Shown: piece after piece, positions 6,081 through 8,951 of the stretch
How positions within the stretch are numbered: the stretch's first letter is position 1
Layout of the letters: each line of letters begins with the position of its first letter
Assembly: GCA_002685315.1 (NCBI GenBank)
Contig: NYXJ01000076.1
Location: forward strand, 9,550-18,500
Direction: 5' to 3'
Length of the DNA stretch: 8,951 nucleotides
Source of the DNA: Methanobacteriota archaeon
GTDB taxonomy: Archaea; Thermoplasmatota; Poseidoniia; Poseidoniales; Thalassarchaeaceae
Translations under genes and position numbers: made by a program
Notes under the pieces: generated by a model
The model's database searches: none
Told to the model about the DNA's origin: nothing
Seen by the model: only the letters and a program-made list of their open reading frames with translations

Positions 6081-7271
6081 TCAATTTAAATTTTCCAATG
6101 CTTTTAATGCAGTGTTTACATGGATAGCAGTGCCTAAAGATAAGGCCTTTTCGTCTACTTTGAACATGGGGTGATGTACATCATAAACAGCATCTATGTC
6201 GGGGTTGCCTACCCCAAGGAAAGAAAAACAGCCAGGCACTTCTTCTGTATAATATGCAAAATCTTCCCCGCCCATAATTGGATCGGGCATTTCTATGAGG
6301 TTTTCTTCTCCGAGTATTTCTTTTGCTGCTGATTTACCTAATTGCCAGCATCCGGCATCATTTATTGTAGGGGGGTAGTCGTTACCAGGGAAGGATACTT
6401 CTGCTTCACAGCGATTAGCCTTGGCTATCGATTGTGCTACTTCTTTGACTCGTGTTTGTAGATTCGATACCCCCTCAATAGTTAGAGATCTTATTGTGCC
6501 TTGTAACTCCATAGTTGAAGGAATAACATTGAATGCGCTGCCAGCATTTGCCATTGTAATACTGATTACTCCGGGCTCTAAGGGATTTAATTCACGGGAT
6601 ACTAAAGTTTGAAGTTCTACTATTATCTTTGAGCCTGTGACTACAGGGTCGTTTGTGTGATGAGGTGCGGCTGCGTGGCCTCCTTTGCCCTTAACTAGAA
6701 TTTTTATAGATGATGTTGCAGCTAAAAGGGTTCCTTCTTTGGAGGCTAATGTGCCTACAGGAATGGTTCCTGCAACATGTAGTGCAAAAATTTGTTGTAC
6801 CTTAGGATCTAACAATACGCCTTGTTCTCTCATCATTTTTCCACCCGCGCCTCCTTCTTCAGCGGGCTGGAAAATTAATTTGATGGTCCCATTTATTTTA
6901 TGCTCGTTTTCCTTCAAAACTCTTGCTGCGCCAAGAAGCATGGCAGTATGGCAATCATGCCCACAGGCATGCATTTTACCATCGATTTCGCTTTTGAAAT
7001 CAACATCAGTTTCTTCGTGAATTGGTAGTGCATCCATATCAGCTCTCAAAGCGATGCAAGGCTCCTCGCCACTTCCAATAATTCCTACAACGCCTGTAAT
7101 AGCGATGTCTTTTTGAAATGGGATTTGTAGATCTTTCAAAGTTTCTTGAACTAATTTACTAGTTTCAAATTCTTCATACATTAGCTCTGGGTGGCGGTGG
7201 ATTGTTCTTCTTTTTTCTACTATCCATTGGTGGATTTTTTTAGACTGAGAAATTATCTCACTGATTTCCAT
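6081..7271 (-). CDS. M20-family metal-dependent amidohydrolase (N-acyl amino acid hydrolase type)
   Basis: This 396-residue enzyme belongs to the M20 peptidase subfamily that includes hippurate hydrolase, IAA-amino-acid hydrolases and N-acetyl-diaminopimelate deacetylase. These enzymes cleave an acyl group from an amino acid with a two-metal centre. Visible family blocks are RRTIHRHPEL (21-30), RADMDALP (76-83), HACGHDCH (101-108), FQPAEEG (134-140), LHVAG (164-168), the lid-domain GKGGHAAAPH region, MGGEDFAYY near the C-terminus and VHHPMF near 365. Predicted metal ligands are Cys103, His105, Glu139, His165 and His366, with Glu138 as catalytic base. All are present. There is no signal peptide, so it should be cytoplasmic. 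The ATG at 7271 has a weak TATA-like box at leaderless distance. The next gene begins within a few bases to 23 nt after its stop. The exact acyl substrate cannot be read from the sequence. Confidence 0.93.
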   Translation of the reverse strand: MEISEIISQSKKIHQWIVEKRRTIHRHPELMYEEFETSKLVQETLKDLQIPFQKDIAITGVVGIIGSGEEPCIALRADMDALPIHEETDVDFKSEIDGKMHACGHDCHTAMLLGAARVLKENEHKINGTIKLIFQPAEEGGAGGKMMREQGVLLDPKVQQIFALHVAGTIPVGTLASKEGTLLAATSSIKILVKGKGGHAAAPHHTNDPVVTGSKIIVELQTLVSRELNPLEPGVISITMANAGSAFNVIPSTMELQGTIRSLTIEGVSNLQTRVKEVAQSIAKANRCEAEVSFPGNDYPPTINDAGCWQLGKSAAKEILGEENLIEMPDPIMGGEDFAYYTEEVPGCFSFLGVGNPDIDAVYDVHHPMFKVDEKALSLGTAIHVNTALKALENLN

Positions 7272-7290
7272 ATACTCTGTGAAAGCGCCA

Positions 7291-7298
7291 TATTATTA
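7291..7298 (-). promoter_or_regulatory. Possible TATA-like box for the amidohydrolase
   Basis: The minus strand reads TAATAATA, centred about 26 nt before the ATG at 7271, which matches a leaderless start. No Shine-Dalgarno site is visible, in agreement with this. The box is a weak match. It lies in the 78-nt gap after the ferredoxin gene. Confidence 0.3.
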
Positions 7299-7349
7299 GA
7301 ATGATGTTAAACGAGGGGTTTTGGTGATTACAAATATCATAAAAGATAC

Positions 7350-7553
7350 TTAGGTACTAATTTTTACAATAGAGAGGGCGTGGACTGGACAAAATGGGAT
7401 GCAATAGTTACAATGAGTGCAGGATGGTTCATCCACTACAGCCAATATATCTTCGAGAACTAAGGCATTTACAGGGCATAGTGAAACACAAGCAGCACAA
7501 CCAAAACAACGATCGTTATCTACAACGAATGTTGAATGGGGTACTCTTGCCAT
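7350..7553 (-). CDS. Small 2x[4Fe-4S] ferredoxin
   Basis: This is a soluble electron carrier of 67 aa with two complete cluster motifs. The first, CFGCAACVSLCP, has cysteines at residues 16, 19, 22 and 26. The second, CTHCNYCIPFCP, has cysteines at 45, 48, 51 and 55. The CxxCxxCxxxCP pattern in both halves is the bacterial-type dicluster ferredoxin arrangement, and no extra domain is present. I place the start at ATG 7553; a GTG at 7559 would add two residues. A TATA-like box at 7581-7588 predicts transcription starting within a few bases of either start. The gene is first in the minus-strand run leading to the amidohydrolase, the Rossmann-type protein and GGGPS. In other archaea ferredoxins reduce lipid-saturating flavoenzymes, but a link to this cluster is only suggestive. 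Confidence 0.92.
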   Translation of the reverse strand: MARVPHSTFVVDNDRCFGCAACVSLCPVNALVLEDILAVVDEPSCTHCNYCIPFCPVHALSIVKIST

Positions 7554-7562
7554 GCTCACATG

Positions 7563-7600
7563 AAGGGGTCTTGGTTCTCAATTTATCCCCCCGACCCCTT
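7563..7600. repeat. Perfect 8-bp inverted repeat upstream of ferredoxin (AAGGGGTC ... GACCCCTT)
   Basis: The arms are AAGGGGTC at 7563-7570 and GACCCCTT at 7593-7600, separated by 22 bp. They are GC-rich against an AT-rich background and flank the likely ferredoxin TATA box (7581-7588), as expected for a pair of half-sites bound by a regulator. The arm centres are 30 bp apart, close to three helical turns. An RNA hairpin is less likely because one arm lies upstream of the predicted transcription start. Confidence 0.45.
7581..7588 (-). promoter_or_regulatory. Possible TATA-like box for ferredoxin
   Basis: The minus strand reads GGATAAAT. Its centre lies about 26 nt from position 7558, so transcription would start about five bases before ATG 7553. 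It is positioned between the two arms of the inverted repeat at 7563-7600. A second AT-rich candidate is the minus-strand AAATAAA near 7600-7606. Confidence 0.3.
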
Positions 7601-7740
7601 TATTTCCACTGGAAACAAAACAAGATAGATTTCGTTAAGATATATTCAATAAATCAACTGATTTCGATATACAATCAAATTATAAAATCGGAAAGACATA
7701 AACATTCTGAAGACATCTCAAACAAATTATCAATAACATG

Positions 7741-7759
7741 ATATTTCTACCGGAAATAT
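7741..7759. repeat. Perfect 7-bp dyad upstream of the beta-CASP gene (ATATTTC-N5-GAAATAT)
   Basis: ATATTTC (7741-7747) and GAAATAT (7753-7759) are exact reverse complements around a 5-bp centre (TACCG). The right arm overlaps the best TATA-like box for the plus-strand ribonuclease gene, the usual geometry for a repressor operator or for a TATA/BRE element embedded in a regulatory palindrome. Its AT content raises the chance expectation. Confidence 0.4.
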
Positions 7760-7760
7760 A
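7753..7760 (+). promoter_or_regulatory. Possible BRE/TATA element for the beta-CASP ribonuclease
   Basis: The plus strand reads GAAATATA, preceded by CCG and followed by GGGG. Typical spacing places transcription near 7783, giving a leader of roughly 27 nt before ATG 7810. No Shine-Dalgarno is obvious in that leader. Confidence 0.35.
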
Positions 7761-7809
7761 GGGGATGGAGTTCCAAAGACCTCATCATACTAACCATTGT
7801 CGGTAATGT

Positions 7810-8951
7810 ATGGTACTATACACTCCGGGCCAATCTTCAGGATATCCTGGAACTGAAGTAACGGAAGGGATCCGGTTTCATTTTTTGGGTGGAGGGAATG
7901 AAGTTGGTAATGTTGGCTGCGTAATTGAAGATAATACAGGTACACGGGTGTTAATTGATTATGGTTTAGCTCCAACACGCCCTCCCAAATATCCAGATCA
8001 ATGTCCACCCATAACGGATGCAATAATCACTCATAGCCACATTGATCATATTGGAATGGTTCCGTGGTTAACACAGTTTAACAATGTCAGATTCCATGGT
8101 ACAAGCCTAACATCTGCAGTTTCAGAAATAATGTGGAGAGATACTTACAAAGTTTCCAAAATAGAGGGTTATCCTCTTACATGGGATAAAAGAGATTTAG
8201 AATATGCTCTTGATTCGTGGGTTACTCATGATTACCAAGAATGGTTTACAATTGGAGCATGGAAATGTAGACTTCACAGAGCCGGCCATATGCCCGGCGC
8301 TGCAATGATCGAAATCGAAACACCTACTCACCGGATATTGTGGTCAGGAGATCTTGATACAAGAGATAGCCCCAATACAATCGGGGCCAAACCGATTAAA
8401 TGTGATATTCTTTGTTTAGAGGCTACGTATGGTGGTAAAATTCATCCAGACAGAGCCGAAGAAGAGGCTAGATTCGCATCTACTGTTAAAAAAATAGTTC
8501 AAAGAGGGGGGGTAGCCTTAATTCCTGCTTTTGCATCTGGCCGCGGACAAGATATTCTTCGTATATTGTATAGGGAAGCCCCACATCTAAATGTCCATTA
8601 TGATGGAATGGGAACAAGACTAACAAGAAAATGGTTTGAAAATCCAGAACATATCAGAGATGTAAAGGATTTTGAAAAAGTGTGGAAATGGACTAGAAAG
8701 GTTTCGAGCAAATCAGATCGTAAAAAGGCATTACATGCAGACGTTATTGTCACAACCAGTGGGATGTTAGACGGAGGCCCCGCGCTCTGGTATCTAAACC
8801 GTCTAAGGTCGGACCTATCGAATGGAATTTTATTAACAGGCTATCAAGCAGAGAATTCTGGGGGACGAAAATTGCTCGAAGAAGGAAAAATAAACATTTT
8901 TGGGAACCTCACTAAGATAGATTTAGACATTTCACAATTCCAATTATCTAA
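7810..8951 (+). CDS. Beta-CASP metallo-beta-lactamase ribonuclease, archaeal CPSF2-like; 3' end outside window
   Basis: This family comprises zinc-dependent RNA-processing nucleases related to the eukaryotic cleavage factor CPSF73 and to RNase J. 380 residues are visible. The N-terminal lactamase fold shows FLGGGNEVGNVG, Asp50 (LIDYG), the zinc motif HSHIDH at 75-80, His160 (AGHMPGA) and Asp181 (SGDLD). The beta-CASP part shows motif A with Glu204 (LEATYGG), LIPAFASGRGQ at 237-247, YDGMGTR and the TSGMLDGGP block at 316-324, then TGYQAENSGGR. The window ends at FQLS, where the family continues with x-H-A, so the motif C histidine should be the next residues. An in-frame TAA at 7804 shows there is no N-terminal KH domain, which excludes aCPSF1. 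aCPSF2 fits better than aRNase J. A short Gly/Ser/Pro-rich extension (about 20 aa) precedes the fold. Confidence 0.92.
   Translation, partial: MVLYTPGQSSGYPGTEVTEGIRFHFLGGGNEVGNVGCVIEDNTGTRVLIDYGLAPTRPPKYPDQCPPITDAIITHSHIDHIGMVPWLTQFNNVRFHGTSLTSAVSEIMWRDTYKVSKIEGYPLTWDKRDLEYALDSWVTHDYQEWFTIGAWKCRLHRAGHMPGAAMIEIETPTHRILWSGDLDTRDSPNTIGAKPIKCDILCLEATYGGKIHPDRAEEEARFASTVKKIVQRGGVALIPAFASGRGQDILRILYREAPHLNVHYDGMGTRLTRKWFENPEHIRDVKDFEKVWKWTRKVSSKSDRKKALHADVIVTTSGMLDGGPALWYLNRLRSDLSNGILLTGYQAENSGGRKLLEEGKINIFGNLTKIDLDISQFQLS

Larger units (their letters stand above)
7554..7809. other. Divergent AT-rich intergenic region between ferredoxin and the beta-CASP ribonuclease
   Basis: This 256-bp stretch is the longest non-coding interval in the window. 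It carries the start regions of both flanking genes, one perfect inverted repeat next to each gene, and a central AT-rich part (about 7605-7740) in which I see no coding signal, tRNA-like motif or strong hairpin. ORFs crossing it on the plus strand are antisense to ferredoxin and lack family features. Confidence 0.7.

Noticed and set aside
7625..7695. Similar AT-rich segments (GATTTCG... and GATATA...) in the divergent intergenic region, considered as degenerate direct repeats
   Set aside because: The similarity is short and imperfect and expected from base composition; no regular spacing or unit could be defined.
7394..7741. Plus-strand ORF of 115 codons crossing ferredoxin and the intergenic region
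   Set aside because: More than half is antisense to ferredoxin, whose eight cysteines are unmistakable. The remainder is low-complexity AT-rich translation without motifs.
7790..8023. Minus-strand ORF of 77 codons at the start of the ribonuclease gene
   Set aside because: It is antisense to the metallo-beta-lactamase fold, including part of the region leading to HSHIDH.

Overview
The window looks like archaeal chromosomal DNA, AT-rich by eye and densely packed, probably from a marine Thermoplasmatota-type euryarchaeon such as Marine Group II. The archaeal assignment rests on three genes: geranylgeranylglyceryl phosphate synthase (first committed step of archaeal ether lipids), ribosomal protein LX/L18Ae (eL20), and a beta-CASP ribonuclease of the archaeal CPSF type. 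TATA-like boxes placed about 26 nt upstream of several start codons fit archaeal promoters and leaderless transcripts. The Marine Group II label is inference from overall style and was not tested by phylogeny.

Left part (1-3996, all minus strand). Read in the direction of transcription, the order is ribosomal protein LX, an unrecognised two-helix membrane protein, cysQ (PAP phosphatase), cysD, and cysN. cysN runs off the left edge. The last visible residues match the linker that joins CysN to an APS kinase in bifunctional CysNC proteins, so the gene is probably cysNC. CysD and CysN(C) would convert sulfate to APS and then PAPS, and CysQ would remove the PAP left after PAPS is used. This is a bacterial-type sulfate-activation cassette directly downstream of a ribosomal protein gene.

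Middle (3997-4590). A 135-bp divergent region separates LX from a plus-strand gene for a 152-residue, almost entirely coiled-coil protein of unknown function. That gene converges on the next block with stop codons overlapping by 4 nt.

Right-centre (4587-7553, all minus strand). In transcription order: a small 2x[4Fe-4S] ferredoxin, an M20-family amidohydrolase, a short (about 204 aa) protein with a dinucleotide-binding Rossmann motif, and GGGP synthase. Gaps are short, so these may be partly co-transcribed.

Right end (7554-8951). A 256-bp AT-rich divergent promoter region holds two perfect inverted repeats, one on each side. It is followed by a plus-strand beta-CASP metallo-beta-lactamase ribonuclease (aCPSF2-like, no KH domain) cut off by the window edge.

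I see no tRNA, rRNA, CRISPR array, insertion sequence or phage gene. Several starts were moved from the longest possible ORF on the basis of Shine-Dalgarno sites, TATA spacing or family alignment: cysQ, LX, the coiled-coil gene, GGGPS, the Rossmann protein and ferredoxin. The most notable points are the CysNC-type sulfate-activation cassette behind LX, the two operator-like dyads, and two uncharacterised proteins wedged into otherwise recognisable operons.
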